64,000 bases of DNA from Pyxicephalus adspersus (GCF_032062135.1 NC_092859.1:48905497-48969496), one strand, 5' to 3'; positions 24,840-41,167 are shown, counted from the first letter of the stretch. Translations and numbers: made by a program. Notes: generated from the sequence alone by a model not told the origin.

Positions 24840-26820
24840 CACTTTATTGAAGGAACATTTCTCAGACAAAGACATTATCAGGAATGTGGGGGAAAAAATT
24901 AAAGGGGAATCACAATGAGAAAACATGCTGAGATGAGACATCATTCAAACTGTACCAATAATGTTACCATCTGGACAAAGTGGTTAAAGTTATGGAAGGT
25001 GTGGATTATAGAGGGCAAAGTTCCCATACAGACATAAACTTCTGGTGCATTTTATTTAGGGTGCTTGTCAGTTTCTCATTAACTAAAATGTCCATTGTAA
25101 AATTATCAATTCTAAGTTTCACTTCAATAAATGGAAATTGTTTCTTCCAATTACTTGCTATTTCCTGCTTATCTGCTAATAGAAGATATGTGCATAATTT
25201 AAATTGTAAATTTGTAAGATTCTGTGGTTAAAAATGTACCAGAGCAAACCACATGTCTTTGGGAATAAAGACCTGAAAAGTCCATTCAACAGCCTGAAAA
25301 CCCTGCTCCAGAACCTTATAACAAAAGGGCACAACCACCGATTGTGCATAGCTGTACCTGCCTCTTAGAAGGCCCTAAAACATAGTCCAGACCCATTATT
25401 TGAACAATACTTTAATCGTAAAAGCACCATGTACCATCTCATCATAACTTTAAATGCAGATTTGACAGTGGTGACATTCAGAGAACATGAGGCCATCTTT
25501 GTCCATGCACGGAACTACTTGCTCTCAGGTCTGGAGAGGTACAGATCCTTTACCCAGAATGAAACATGTTTATGGGACTGAGAATCAATTATAGTGTTAA
25601 GCTCAGTGTATAGTATGGAAATTAAAACAGATATGTTCCAGAATTGTCAACTTTAATGGACAGTATCTATTTTGGATTAAGGATCTGATCTAATGACGGA
25701 GTTGCAGGTGACTGAAATATTCTTTCCCTGGTTCATCATGTGTTTTCTGAACACTTTCTCAACTAAGTACTTCTGACCTCTCCAACAAAGAGAAGACATT
25801 AAGATTATAATCAGTAAACGCAAACGCTGAAGGTGAGTCATATCCTGGAGGAAACGGTTGATTATCTGGAATCAGCATATTAGAAGAAAAGAGGCCATGA
25901 GTCTACTAAAATATTTAATCCCATCCTATAGGCGGAGCACATATTTTAGGTGTGGGCCTAAGCCTGTTTGACAAAGCTTCGACTGAACCTATGGTAAAGC
26001 CTTCACATTCAATAGCTGTCATAGAAATGATTCTATATGAACCCATAAGGGAGCCATTGGTGCTAATTGAGCCACCTGGTAATATTTTAATAACTTGGGA
26101 GCCCCTATGCCTCTATGTCTTTTAAAAGCAAATAAAGTTTTGTAGTATCTTTTGTGGTAGTTTTAGTTTTAGTTTGGTGGTATCCTTGGTTTCCTACAAT
26201 TCCATATGAAGAACATTACTGACTTTTGGAATATCCGTGTAGTCCTTGAAGGGACTATGATAGGGATCGTCCTAAACATATGTTAAAGTTTTATCTGGAT
26301 TGACATTTTGATTGAATTAGCTTTTCCAATTCAAGACAGTGGTAGGCTCGTCCATCTTGCTAGCGTCATTTTTAAGTTTGTGAAAACGTTGGAAATTAGC
26401 CGCATATAGCGAATCATATGTGTGGGTAAGTTTAATTCCCAGGTAGTCCAGATGTTGAGTGGCCCATTTAAATTGAAAATATTGCTAAATAGGGTTTATG
26501 TTTGTGGGTGGTAACGTAAGATTTAGACCTGTCAATTTTGTGGGTTGTGAGATAGTAAGCAGAATATAGTCTGTAAACAAATTTAATTTGTAAATTTGGT
26601 GTCCTAGTTCTGTCCCACGAATGGTAACATTAGACCTTATCAATTGGGCCAAAAGCTCCATGGCCAGGATGAAAAGTAAGGGTGACAGAGCGCATCCCTG
26701 AAGAGTGGGTAGAGTATAGGGCATGCAACAAGGCAATGAATTGCAATTAAAAGCCCCATTTGGGGAGGATATAAAATAGATAGTCCCATGAGATGGAGTT
26801 AAATGCCTTACGTATATTTA
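24840..26820 (-). pseudogene. L1-like ORF2 relic: reverse transcriptase to C-terminus
   Basis: On the minus strand at 26736-26485, QGCALSPLLFILAMELLAQL matches the conserved QGCPLSPLLF motif of L1 reverse transcriptases. FTDYILLT stands where the catalytic FADDILL should be, so the active site is destroyed. Further on, KYYQVAQLAPM-like and YLGIKLTHTYDSLYAANFQR-like segments match the region after the polymerase domain. A C-terminal fragment (FPFIEVKLRIDNFTMDILVN) lies near 25130-25080. The left end is near 24840, or possibly near a T-rich tract at 24040. Many stops are present. Confidence 0.8.
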
Positions 26821-26823
26821 GTG

Positions 26824-28069
26824 CTAATAGCATACTTGGTATTTTCTTACAGTGGGCAATGTGGAGTAAACTGACAATTTTTCTAGTGCTGTATTAATCC
26901 CAACTTTATGTGTAGCCGAGGGAAAAAGATTTTTTTCTTTGTCAACCATTGGCTCATTATTGATGTTTGCTGCACATCTTTTTAATGTTTTCCTTGGGAT
27001 CATGTCACTTTTTTTCCAGGGATCCCGCTTTGCTCTACTATTCCACAAGCAGATGAAACATGGGTACTTTGTGTATCCACTTTGCTGTCCAAGTAGGAAG
27101 TTCACTATTTTTAATATCATTAACACCATTGGTGTTCATGATTGCAAAGCTTTTGTAAGACCATTTTGATATTTTCATATTCTTCCTTAAGTTTTGTTGA
27201 GTGACCAATTGGAATTGATGCATAGCAGTTGCCTTTATGCAGTAAAACAGATTTCAAACTTTGAGTGGAACTGTCTATGAAAAGCCGCCAGTCTTCTGCT
27301 GGGTATTCTGGTGCTCCCATATGGGCTAGTAGACCAGGGATGTTACAACAGTACACAAAGTCTCCATCTTTACTGAAATATGGTAGGCGCGTCACCTCAC
27401 TTGTCCAATAAACCGTTATTTTAACCTCTGGTCTCAGACAGTTCATTTCTTTTAGCCTGGATGCTAAAAGTTCACATGCTTGTTTTGACAGACTTAGGTC
27501 ACCTAACAAATCATTAAGCTCTTCTTGGGAGAACTGCTGTTTTGATGAAACACTTCCTTCATATTCACTTCCACTGCTAACTTCTGGATTACGCTTCACC
27601 ATGCAGCACAGGTCCTCTTGCTGATTCCAAATCAGGGTACTCCCACTTGTTTTTCTTGTAACCATTAAAACCTTTGCATTCACAACACAAAAAAAATTAT
27701 GATGATTTTTGAGCTCTTGCCATACCATAGGTACACCAAATTTCAAACTTTTCAGTCTTCCATTTTTCCACTGACATAGACACTCTACACAAGATTTGCA
27801 TCCCATAGAGGGAGCCCCATACGTATCTTGGTCCCCCAGTTTAATACCAAAATATGCAAGAAATATGCTTGTTTCACAAATTCTGTAATGTTTCTTCCAT
27901 GTTTTTGCTGAGGATATTCACCACAAATGTAGCAAAATACACTAGGGTCATTTAAACAACTTCTTGAACAACTGATATTTCTGTAAAAAAATAAAAAGTA
28001 TGAATAAAAGAAGGCAAATGAAAGTTTCATGAAAACAATGCTACATTTAATATATAAGATGCAAAACAT
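26824..28069 (-). pseudogene. Frameshifted copy of an unnamed multi-copy protein family
   Basis: Three overlapping minus-strand frames join into one degenerate protein. 28069-27785 has a zinc-knuckle-like start (FCYICGEYPQQKHGRNITEF). 27806-27120 continues GCKSCVECLCQWKNGRLKSLKFGVPMVWQE through CCNIPGLLAHMG and DWRLFIDSSTQSLKSVLLHK to KLCNHEHQW. 27129-26824 has VNFLLGQQSGYTKYPCFICL followed by WNSRAK and VDKEKNLFPSATHKVGI. The order of cysteine pairs and the GQQSGYTK.PCF.C.W.SR block recalls a family of uncharacterised, highly repeated proteins in many animal genomes. I believe that family is transposon-borne but do not know its name or reaction. At least two frameshifts break it. Confidence 0.65.
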
Positions 28070-28439
28070 CGGTGTAAATAAAGATTGATAAAAATACGCT
28101 GTGTTAACATTTGTTGTTGGTAAAATTGTCTATTCTGATTCCTGTATCACAAGAACTAGAGCTAATTCAATTAAACTGATGTCATTTCTGGGTTCAGCAG
28201 ACCTGAAATACTCTAAATATATTGAAAAATCCTTGGCAAGTGAAAAAATATTTTTTTTTGAGCTGTGTAATAGTTGAAGGCCTTTTCATTTTATGTGTGG
28301 AATTAAACCCTTGCACATTAGGTGTAAATATCACACAAATATTATTAGCCAAAAGACCTTTAAACATTTTGAAAGCTTCATCACACATTCATGCTGTTGT
28401 TGACAGCACAAATAATCTGTTTTCGATTATTTTCATAGC

Positions 28440-29890
28440 TATAATTACACCGCGGGGGAGGTAATACCGGGGAATAAACCAGGTAACAAAAATAAACAAC
28501 TAAAGGTACGAACTAGTATGTCCACAACATAGAACACATCCCGTGGAGACAAGTAGTAGGCATGCTTCGTAGCAACGCCAACAAAGGTGGGGAAACAAAC
28601 ATATATAAACTTTTTTAAGCAGAACAATGAGATTTCCACAACAGAATGGTTTGTATCGTGTCTGACTGGTTTGTTGTCCTCGCCAAGAGTGTCACATTGC
28701 CCAGAAATCTTAATCCTATCTCAAACCCCACTGGTACAGCATTGAAAAACAATTGGTCCCAGACAGTCACACATATAATTGAAAACCATTTAGGCTTCAA
28801 AAAAGAAAGCATAAATGCACCATAAGGTATTGTGGATACCTAATGAAGGATCCTCATTCAGTCAGTAAATGACACATAGTTTTGCCTAAATGATTGTGGC
28901 TTCTGTGGAGGGGAGCATTTTCTACGTCTGCTTGTCCCCCATATGGGTGAGAGTCGTGGTGATCTCTGAAACTGTGGGAGTGAATCTCTCGGACTTGTGG
29001 CTTCGGGGGTTGTAACTTCAAACGCTGCCTCTGGTGTAGCAACAGAATGTTGTTGACCAAGATGAGTGAAAGAAAATTTGAAAGGAAAGCCGCACCTGTA
29101 TTTAATACCAAGCTCTTGCAGTGTAGTCAGTTTTAGGGCCTTCTGCTTCTGTATTGTCTTAGAAGACGTACCTGTGCCAAGAGCCCCATGAATATGATCA
29201 CATTCCAGCCACTCTGGAGAACTTCTGGGAGGAGATCTTGTAGTACCTCAGCTACAAATGTAGGCAAATCCACAATTGACTCTAGAATTCCTCTAATCCG
29301 GGCATTACCCCTCCTGTTTCTATTATCCAGGTCTTCCAACTTGTAAAGAGTTGCCTGTAATTCTGTTTGAAGGGTGGGTATATCATGCTTATGTGAATCA
29401 ATTACTGTAATGGGGTCATCCATCTTAGTTTCTGACTCGTGTATGCGGGAACCAAGTTTCCTTAGTGTGGTTCAGCGAAAGCTTGTCTGTAGCCTTTGTG
29501 AGTTCTGATTGCAGGAACTGCTTGAACCATTCCAGCAGCATAGCATCTCTCTATGCAGAGCTGGGGTGAGCACTGCGTAGAGAGAGATGACCTATTGCTG
29601 GAGGTCTCATCTAAATGTTCTACTGGAGCTGTAGGAGGTGTGTCTTTTCGGGAAAGGCATAAGCCACCATCTTACCCAGCAATCCTATGGACAGAGTGGA
29701 GGCCAGAGTCTGTGTCTGTAAACTTTGCTGCATCCGAAGACTTTCCCATCATCTACCGTGGGATGAGTAATGTTTAGTGGTGAGTAATTCAGGTCAGAAA
29801 GTCCACTCAATCCGTTAGCATCGCTGACTGCTTGCCTAGGTAGTAGAGAGCTGAATCAGATCGTGGCCATCTTGGACAGCTGCTCATGAG
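28440..29890 (-). pseudogene. L1-like 5' region and ORF1 relic
   Basis: Read on the minus strand from about 29890, the start contains a CAAGATGGCC-type leader. A frame from about 29759 (MMGKSSDAAKFTDTDSGLHS) then leads into YKLEDLDNRNRRGNARIRGI and VDLPTFVAEVLQDLLPEV at 29423-29133. This is the coiled-coil end and RNA-binding start of an L1 ORF1 protein. Another frame, 29111-28854, holds KLQPPKPQVREIHSHSFRD. Stops and shifts interrupt it. It shares orientation with the ORF2 relic at 24840-26820 and is probably the same insertion. Confidence 0.75.
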
Positions 29891-30205
29891 CGCTCCCTCT
29901 AAAAACAAGCTTTTTTCAAAGAAAAACAGATAGCCTGGAAAACGTGAAAAGTAACACAATATTCCCTGAAACTATTGAAAGCAAAAGAAAATCTTTTAGT
30001 TGTAAACATTTTAAATAAAGAGATTATATAAAAAAACAATATTTACTCTCTTAAATGTATACTTTGCAGAAAATAACATGTCTGTCTAACTATGAAAAAA
30101 AAAAACTTGAATTGAAATGCAAAAGAATGTGCAATTTTAAAAATATGTTTTGTATTTTTATTAGAAAAAAAACGGTGATTCTTATGCATTTGTATTTGCA
30201 TTTAA

Positions 30206-30403
<198 letters not shown>

Positions 30404-33400
30404 TGAACCTTGATACAATGACTTTTAATACATATTCACATTTTATTCACTGACTGCTGTCTTACTAGCCATCCCCTATGAAAGTTGTAGAAACAGAAGT
30501 TTCTATCTTGTCTTATGTGCTTTTCCTCACAGGTCAGGTGAGCAGAGTCTGCTGCATGTAAAATGACTTACCTCAAAATTAATACCGAATTGAGCTTGCA
30601 TCTAATCTTTATTCAGTACATATGTAGGTACAAAATGCATATAAAATTAGGATGGGCAGTGGTAACAGACATTTCTGGGCAGCTACCGCTGCCCAGTTGC
30701 CATCTTGTCTCTACACATTGTTTTATGAAATGTGTTTACAAAGACTTTTATTTTTTACAAAATATAAAGTGGTTTAAATAGGAGAAGCTGTAGTATTTGA
30801 ATCGACAAACCCACTCAATTGTAATAGTGCAGTTAAGGTGGCAATGATTTTAAGAAATTGTTCACGCAGCCACCCGTATAGCTAGATAAGCATTTGGAGA
30901 TCATTATTGAGGTAATTTTTTAAATTGCCAAATTGTAATGAAAAGGTTGCCCCCATTTAGAAATAGAGAAGTGAGAGCAGAAAAAAGTGACCCATTCACT
31001 GAGTCTGACAACGTTATAAATTTAATATATTATTTAATATATTTTTAATAGATTTTTTTATTTATTGTTTTTTCTTTTATCTGAGTGTAGGCTTATGTTT
31101 ATTTCTAACATACTTAAATTTACTTACACATGTTAATGCACTACTTGTGCTAGAAGTCACCCCAAGGCATCAACCCATGTTTAGACAAACTAATGTAGTT
31201 TGCTATCATTCAGCTGAAGTGAATGTTCCTGATGTTAGCGTCATACTGAACTTTGTTTAAACAGAGTCCTAACATTATTCACATATTTAATGTATTTAAT
31301 GTTTTTGTCATGTCATTTTATCAGGTCGTGTCTTCTTTTAAACCATTTGCCTGAAGCCTGTATATCTTCCCAACACTGGATTTGCAATACTGTTCACTAC
31401 AATTACTGCAATATATTTATTTTACATATTTATTTTCTTTAAGCTGGAGTTTCAATAAGTGTTATATAAAGGTGTACAAACTGACACTTTTTAAGCAATG
31501 TTAATGACTTCAAAATAACTTACACTATACTTAAAATTCCTTGCTAGCAGCAACCCAGTTCCTATATGTTAAATATATACTGTCAGCTTCATTAATAATT
31601 GTCAAGGACACTGGCTTATTTCCATAGCCAATGGAAGTAGAAAGAGAATAATGCATTAATCAGTCATAAAGCATAATGCCTATTTGCATCCTCATCTATG
31701 TGGACTGATAATCTCATTTTAGAAACCATCACAAGGCTTTATCCCATTAATATGGTGATGTTGATTCATTTCTCTTCTTTCTAAATAGAGCAAGTAATCA
31801 AAATATATGGCTCACAGACAATAGAGTGGCTTTGAAACATGCAAATAATAGTGAAGTCAGAAAAAGTTTGACAATGCATTTCTTTTTAAGCACAAAAAAC
31901 AGGGTTGGTGCCACTTTAAATATTGTCTCAAATCATGCAATAATTTTAAAAACTGCTGGCTTATTATTTCTCATTTGGAAATCCATTCAGCTACATCTTT
32001 GAAATTCAACATGCCTCAGAAATATAAATCTGAATATAAATTACATTCTTCTGTGCGCTGATGTGTTAAATCCTCATAGCAGCAGGTGTACTAAGCAATA
32101 TGTTTGTCCTCAAAATTCTACTAAATTCAAAATCATGCACACGTATGAAGCTTCTTTGTGTTGTCTTTTAAAACATATTGATGAACAAGTTCAGTCAAGG
32201 AGGACAGTATCAATTCAAAATGACCACTGTGCACACATGATAATACAAGAAAACTTTGACTTATTGCAGAGAGTAATTTTACACTTCACTGCCTGAGAAC
32301 AAGAATGCTCCTGGCTACTTTTCTGTATTTTCAATTTATGAACATGCATTACGGAGAACATGATTTTCCAGTGTACTATTTAATATTGTAAATATCATTT
32401 TATTTAGTATATTTTGAACCAGCAAAGACTCTAATGTCATTCATACATATGCACCTCATCATGGCTTGGTCCCCCACAGCTTGTGCAATGAAAAAGTCCC
32501 AAATAGGTCCCCTTCTTACTTTGCATGAGTGCTGTGTCATTTTATTTCTATTTGTAAGCTGTAGGCCACCATGAGCATGGCAAAATGAACAACAAAGGTC
32601 CATCTCTGGGCAATATTATAAGCACATTTGTTTGTAATTCACTGTGGTATATCAAATCCCTGCATTAACATAATCTACATGTGGATAGACATACCCTGAT
32701 ACAAGGTCGCCTAGATAATATTACTCTTAGCAATGTCCACCACCCTATACAAGAGCTGTCCTGATAACCATGATCTAGGTAAGGGTAAGCTCGAAAATAT
32801 TTTCTAAAGAACCAACATTGCATACCATTTGTTCTCTACATGTGCATGACCTCACTGGCAATAAGTGGGGGTGAGGTTCACGTTCAGCCCCACAAACCTA
32901 TGTGAGAATTTTAGGAAGGGAAATGTTAAAGGCCCCAAAGTTCCCCGCCTGACCATTTTAGATGTGTGGAAGGTTAGAATGGCTAGTGGTGAGGGTTTTG
33001 GCATGAGGTGTGTTGGAGCAGTGTAGAGAATGCTGAAAATGTGTAAAAAAGAGAAATGATATACTAAACAGTGCACTGCAATACTGTGCAAAATAGCATT
33101 GTTGTAGGGTCTTTAAAAAAACAATTATTCCTTTTGACAAGTATAGAGACAAATGAGGTTGGTGAATGTGCCCCCCCCCTCTTTCTTGTCTATAATTTGG
33201 GGCTTATTGCTTTCCCTCAACAGTTGGGGTCCCATAGTTAAAGGACAAGGCATGTTCCTCCCCTAAAATTGAAGTGGGGCTGGCTTATGGGTGAAGCCCT
33301 TTATTAAGAAGTCCCTCAGAATACTGCACCCTCACCTTCACTGTGACTATCTAACTATGTAACTACAGTATGTAGCATATGATACTTCATTCACTTTTAT

Positions 33401-34039
33401 GATACCTAATGCAGTGAAGAAACATCAGCAGATTACATTACAGCTAAAACTTGGAATAGGAAATCACAGAAATGATCTTAAAAAGGGAAGAAAACATCTA
33501 CATGCGTTTTTGTATATTATGTTATAGAGTGGAATAAAGTTTTGATTATTATTCCCTAATTTTGTTTCTGTTTTTAGCATTTTTGGTTCTGTTTTAAAGG
33601 AGGTGAAGAAACAATACCTGTATGTTAGAATACTTTGGAGGGATATGTTTACAACTCCATTAAAAACTCAATTTAAGGTTTATTTTTAGATTTCATGACA
33701 GAAAAGACAGCCTAAATCAGTAAGTTTTCAGTAAAAGAGTTTAAGCGACAGGATGAGTATTATGTGACTTTTCACCAAGCATAATTATCTACACTAGACT
33801 GGAACACTGGGTTATTTTTAGATGCTTCCAAAATATCTCATCAAAAGTAGTTTGTGCGCTCAAAAATAGATCAGTTAATCACAACAGCATGTTTGCATTT
33901 AATAGCTTAAAGGGTCAGTCCAAGAAACAAGACTTTCTAAATAGGCATTGAAAGCCAATAATTCTGATAAAATCTGTCAGTATTTAGAAGGTAATCCTGT
34001 CAGTGCAGATTAATATCAGCTGGTTTAGTCCTAATTGAT

Positions 34040-34840
34040 GGCCTTTAAAAGGTTTCTCATTACCAAGGTATCACACAAGAAGCATTTCATGTAAGACCTC
34101 CACAAACTTATTTTTGCAAAACATACTGATGGCATTGGTTCGAGACATATTTCCAAACTTCTGAATGTTCCAGTGAGCCCAGTTGTGTCCATAATCCAGA
34201 AGTAGAAAGAATACCATTTCAAAAGAGTCAAAATCATATTCAGAAGACTTGCCCAAGAGCCACGTATCACTCGTGAAGAGCTTCAGAAAGACTTGTAGAG
34301 TTGTTTCAAAGAAAACCAAAAGTATTGCACTCAACCAACATGGCCTCTATGCACCCTTACCACATGCAAGACAAAAAAAGCTTGTAGAAGCTTGTTTAAA
34401 GTTTGCTGCTCAAAATTTGAACAAGCCAGTGAAATACTGAGGAATCTGGTTAGATGAAACCAAAATTGAACTCCTTGGATGTCATTGCACAGATCATGTT
34501 TGGAGGAGAAATGGCACTGGACATCAAAAAACACCATACAATCATTGAAGTTTGGAGGTGGGAACATCGTGGTGTGATGCTGTATTTTAAGCATATGGTA
34601 CTTGCAGACTTTATATAATTGAAGGAAGGATGAGAGATGAAATGTAGCAGTACATTCTTGATAAAAATCTTCTGCCATCTATCAGGGTGCCAAGATGAAA
34701 TGAGGGTGGACTCAATGATCCCAAACACAGCCATGGAAACTCTCAGTTGGTTTCAGAGAAAGAAAATAAAGCTGCTAGAATGCCCCAGTCAATCACCTGA
34801 CTTGAATTTATTTGAAAATCCATGGAAAGAACTGTAGATC
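34040..34840 (+). pseudogene. Tc1-like transposase relic B
   Basis: Plus-strand fragments of a Tc1-family transposase in changing frames: LKFGGGNIVV for the usual VKHGGGNIMVWG, then AVHS before IKIFCHL for the YRQILDENLLPS segment, and IKLLECPSQSPDLNLFENPW followed by KEL at the end. The PSQSPDLNPIENLWKEL terminus is diagnostic. The N-terminal half (ISKLLNVPVS) is only faintly readable. Many stops; no intact catalytic core. It is a different subfamily from relics A and C. Confidence 0.75.
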
Positions 34841-35333
34841 AGAGTTCACAGAGCAGGCACATGCGCAGTGAGATCAGCACTCTTTTTTTTTTTTCATTTA
34901 CAGCGGTATACATCCCCCAATCTCACGCCTCTGCCGTGCAAGGAAGGACATGGAAGAAAATGGTGGCATCAGGGACAGCATGGGACGGAATTGAGGACAG
35001 GAGAGATTAGGGGCTCTGCGGAAATACATTTTCTATTTTAATGCAGTGTTAGAATAAGTCTGTATTTTGATCATGGGATATAATAAAAATAACCTTTTAC
35101 AGAAATGGTGTGGCTCTTTAAAGTTAGAAAAAATGTCTCCTGTGAAGTAAAGCAGGCATCTTGCATCTATTATTAGTCTGCATTCAGACCCTCATGGGTA
35201 TGCTCTTTCTTGCTCTGCTCTACACATTCCCTTATTGGCTAGTGGAAATGATAGACAGCCTCAGTGATTAACAAGAAACGAGAGACAAGGAAGAGGTAAA
35301 GTGAGCCATACAGTGTAATAGTACACTCCAGAT

Positions 35334-35683
35334 CAGTGGTCGCCATCCTTTAGGACCTCACAGACCACTACATTCATAATTTTAAATAGGGAGGTGTGTA
35401 GTAGAAGTGAGTGAGCATGCACCAGGCCCAGAATCTCGACCGCGTGGGGAGACGCGTGACACTCAAAAGGCAAAGAGACTTCCCCCAGGTGACCTGATGA
35501 TGCCTGAACCCCACTCCCCCATCACAGGCTCAGACTTGCTTTTTAAACATCCTGGGGGGGAGTAGCACACTTTTGTTGTAACTATACGAGGGACATGATC
35601 AGTTGGGTCAGGAGTAGGAGCCTGCTGGGGGGCACACCCGCCAGAGCCGCAAACCACCAAAATTTTCAGGTTTGTGACTGCTG
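35334..35683. mobile_element. hAT-type MITE, CAGTGGTC family, copy 1
   Basis: Starts CAGTGGTCGCCATCCTTT and ends TTTGTGACTGCTG. Flanked by CTCCAGAT (35326-35333) and TTCCAGAT (35684-35691), 7 of 8 bases identical. Shares GCCAGAGCCGC and ACCACCAAAATTTTC with the copy at 42867. Confidence 0.65.
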
Positions 35684-36406
35684 TTCCAGATTGTTGAACT
35701 CCTAGGAAGATCTCAAAATTTATAGTTGACTTGTGCAAGAAATCTGCTTATCACGGGTTTGCTTTAAGCTAGACAAAACCATTTTGATTATTTATCTTGT
35801 GATTTTCCAGTGCAATACACAATTTATAATTACAATTTGCAATACATTAGACCAAATTATTCATAAAAAACACAGCCTTAAATTATTCAAGATAATTCCA
35901 AAAAGCCTATTTTTTCCATATACTTATAGCTGGGTTAATAGCTTGAAAAGCAAAAGGAGAGAAACTACAGCTGCTGTAGGAAGGAGAAAGGTTTTACTCC
36001 TAAAGCATCATCTCCATGACACAAAATGCTATTAAAATCTTGCAATTTGATGTAAAGAAATTATTGATCTTTAATGTATTATAAAAAAAATTTTAAAAAA
36101 ATATTCATTAAAAGTTTCAGAAGTATTTCAGTATGTGTATATGAAAGTAAAAATATAGATGTTTGTATATGTAAGGGTGTGACGTGACATTAAATGCATG
36201 TGATGTGCGAGTCATGTATGATCATAAACACAGAAATAGCATATAAAAACAGTATGCTAATACAATAATAGTTGCTTCACACCTCCTATAAGGCCCCATA
36301 CTCCAAAGACAGTTCTGTCACATTACATTTAACAACCCACTCTAATATAAAAAAAAGTGTTTTAGCAGTAGCATTTTTCATATTACTTTATTGTACCATG
36401 TTTTAA

Positions 36407-39783
<3,377 letters not shown>

Positions 39784-39807
39784 CTTCTCTGGATGTTTTC
39801 CTTCAAG
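39784..39807 (+). CDS. gabrg2: gabrg2 alternative 24-nt microexon of the gamma-2L isoform
   Basis: Phase-0 exon of 24 nt encoding LLWMFSFK. It lies between exon 8 (ending NP) and exon 10 (starting APTID), exactly where mammals have the alternatively spliced octapeptide LLRMFSFK of gamma-2L. Bounded by AG at 39782-39783 and GT at 39808-39809. The acceptor is weak: the pyrimidine tract (CCTTTCTTATCT) is followed by purine-rich ACAACAAAAG. The donor AAG/GTATAA is also suboptimal. Weak sites are usual for a regulated neuronal microexon. The third residue is Trp (TGG) rather than Arg (CGG in a CpG context), which removes the basic residue three positions before the Ser that is the known kinase target in mammals. 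Too short for any ORF search; found by position, phase and sequence. Confidence 0.9.
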
Positions 39808-39835
39808 GTATAATGTTTCTGGAATGGAAATTCAC

Positions 39836-39841
39836 TGCATG
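39836..39841 (+). promoter_or_regulatory. Candidate RBFOX site downstream of the microexon
   Basis: TGCATG, the core RBFOX splicing-factor motif, starts 28 nt after the end of the 24-nt exon. RBFOX binding just downstream of an exon generally promotes its inclusion in neurons. One hexamer can occur by chance in this length, so function is inferred from position only. Confidence 0.4.
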
Positions 39842-40158
39842 TGTCTGCTGAATTAAACTTTAAAAGCCTAATTTGTGATTGGCTTTATTTTTTATTTTAT
39901 AGGCAAATACAATATGACAAGAATGTATAACAAAATTATTGATATCTTTAAAAAAGTTGATTCAGCAGCATTTACACAATTTTCACAGTTAAGAAACAAT
40001 GGGGTTGATATACTAAAGGAGTTTAGGCTGTTAATTAACAAACTGACATCACTCTGAAAGGAAATTTTAACTTTTAAAACCTGAGTAAATAAGGTGAAGG
40101 TATGCTGACTTATGATGTCAACTATGTTTAAGAAGAAATCACATTTTTAAATTGGGTA

Positions 40159-41167
40159 CAGGCAGTCCCCGAGTTACAAACATCCAACTTCCATATGACA
40201 CAAATGAAGGCTGTACAACAGGGGATCACTGGGTTGCAGCCAAAGTGTATGGCATGGCGTTCCACACAGTTTGTGTTCAACTGCTGCTCCTAGAGATTGC
40301 TGTTGATAAAGGGTCCCTGCCTTCACAGAGCCCTACTTTATACACGATAGAACTATACATCATACTCGTACTCATCGAAGCAGAACTGGCAAAGTTAGAG
40401 AAGTAAGTTCTTGAAACACAGAAGTTTACCGAAGTTTACTGTACAGTTACCGAAACCCTGGGATGCTACATGGCTTTTCATGTTGAGAAAAAGAAAAGCT
40501 CTGTGCAAACCTCCTTTAATGCCTACTTTAAGAAACTGTCTCCAGAAGCAGAATCTGACCCTGACTAATACCAATGTCATCCTCACCAACAAGTCCATCA
40601 TCTACCAAGGTTGTTTAAGGTTGTACTGCTTTTTAAGCATTTACAGAAAGTAAGTATGTACAGAAAGGTAAAAAAAGAAATAATATGTTAAGACAAACAT
40701 CTGTCCAAGTTGCATTTAATAAAAAATATACCTTCACCAGTATACGAATTCAACTTAAAGCTGTCCAGTTTTCTGTCTTCGTCCCCTTGTGGAGGGCGAG
40801 CTAGACACTGCCATCTTCTTTCCTCTTTTTCCTGCTTCTGTCTATGTCACCTGATCTCGCACTGCGCAGGTGTGATCGGGTGATTTAGTCTGTGGTTAAT
40901 TGGAAAAAAAAGCGTTGATTTCACTGCCCATGCATGAGATCAGCATCCCTTACTATGACAAAAAAGCTTTGGCCATGCGCAGAAGGAGCAGCCAGGACCT
41001 GAGAATCCTCGAAGGATCTGTGCTCTCATTCTGTCTTTATCGCCTTGCAATAAAGTAAAGGTATGAAAAGTTAAAAATATGTAAAATAGGTATGTAAAGT
41101 ATGTTAAGTTTAGGTCTGCTTTAAGAACAAACCTACAGAATCTTGTTTGTAACCTGGAGACTGCCTG
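40159..41167. mobile_element. MITE with TA duplication (pogo/Tigger-like), copy 2, with nested repeat
   Basis: Starts CAGGCAGTCCCCGAGTTAC and ends GTAACCTGGAGACTGCCTG, flanked by TA (40157-40158 and 41168-41169). Compared with the 6075-6559 copy it carries an extra block at about 40757-41122 between homologous parts. That block ends TAAGTTTAGGTCTGCTTTAA, a phrase I recall from another frog MITE, so it looks like a nested insertion. Confidence 0.75.

Noticed and set aside
34331..34734. Minus-strand frames of 94-115 residues
   Set aside because: They are antisense to a recognisable Tc1-like transposase relic on the + strand.
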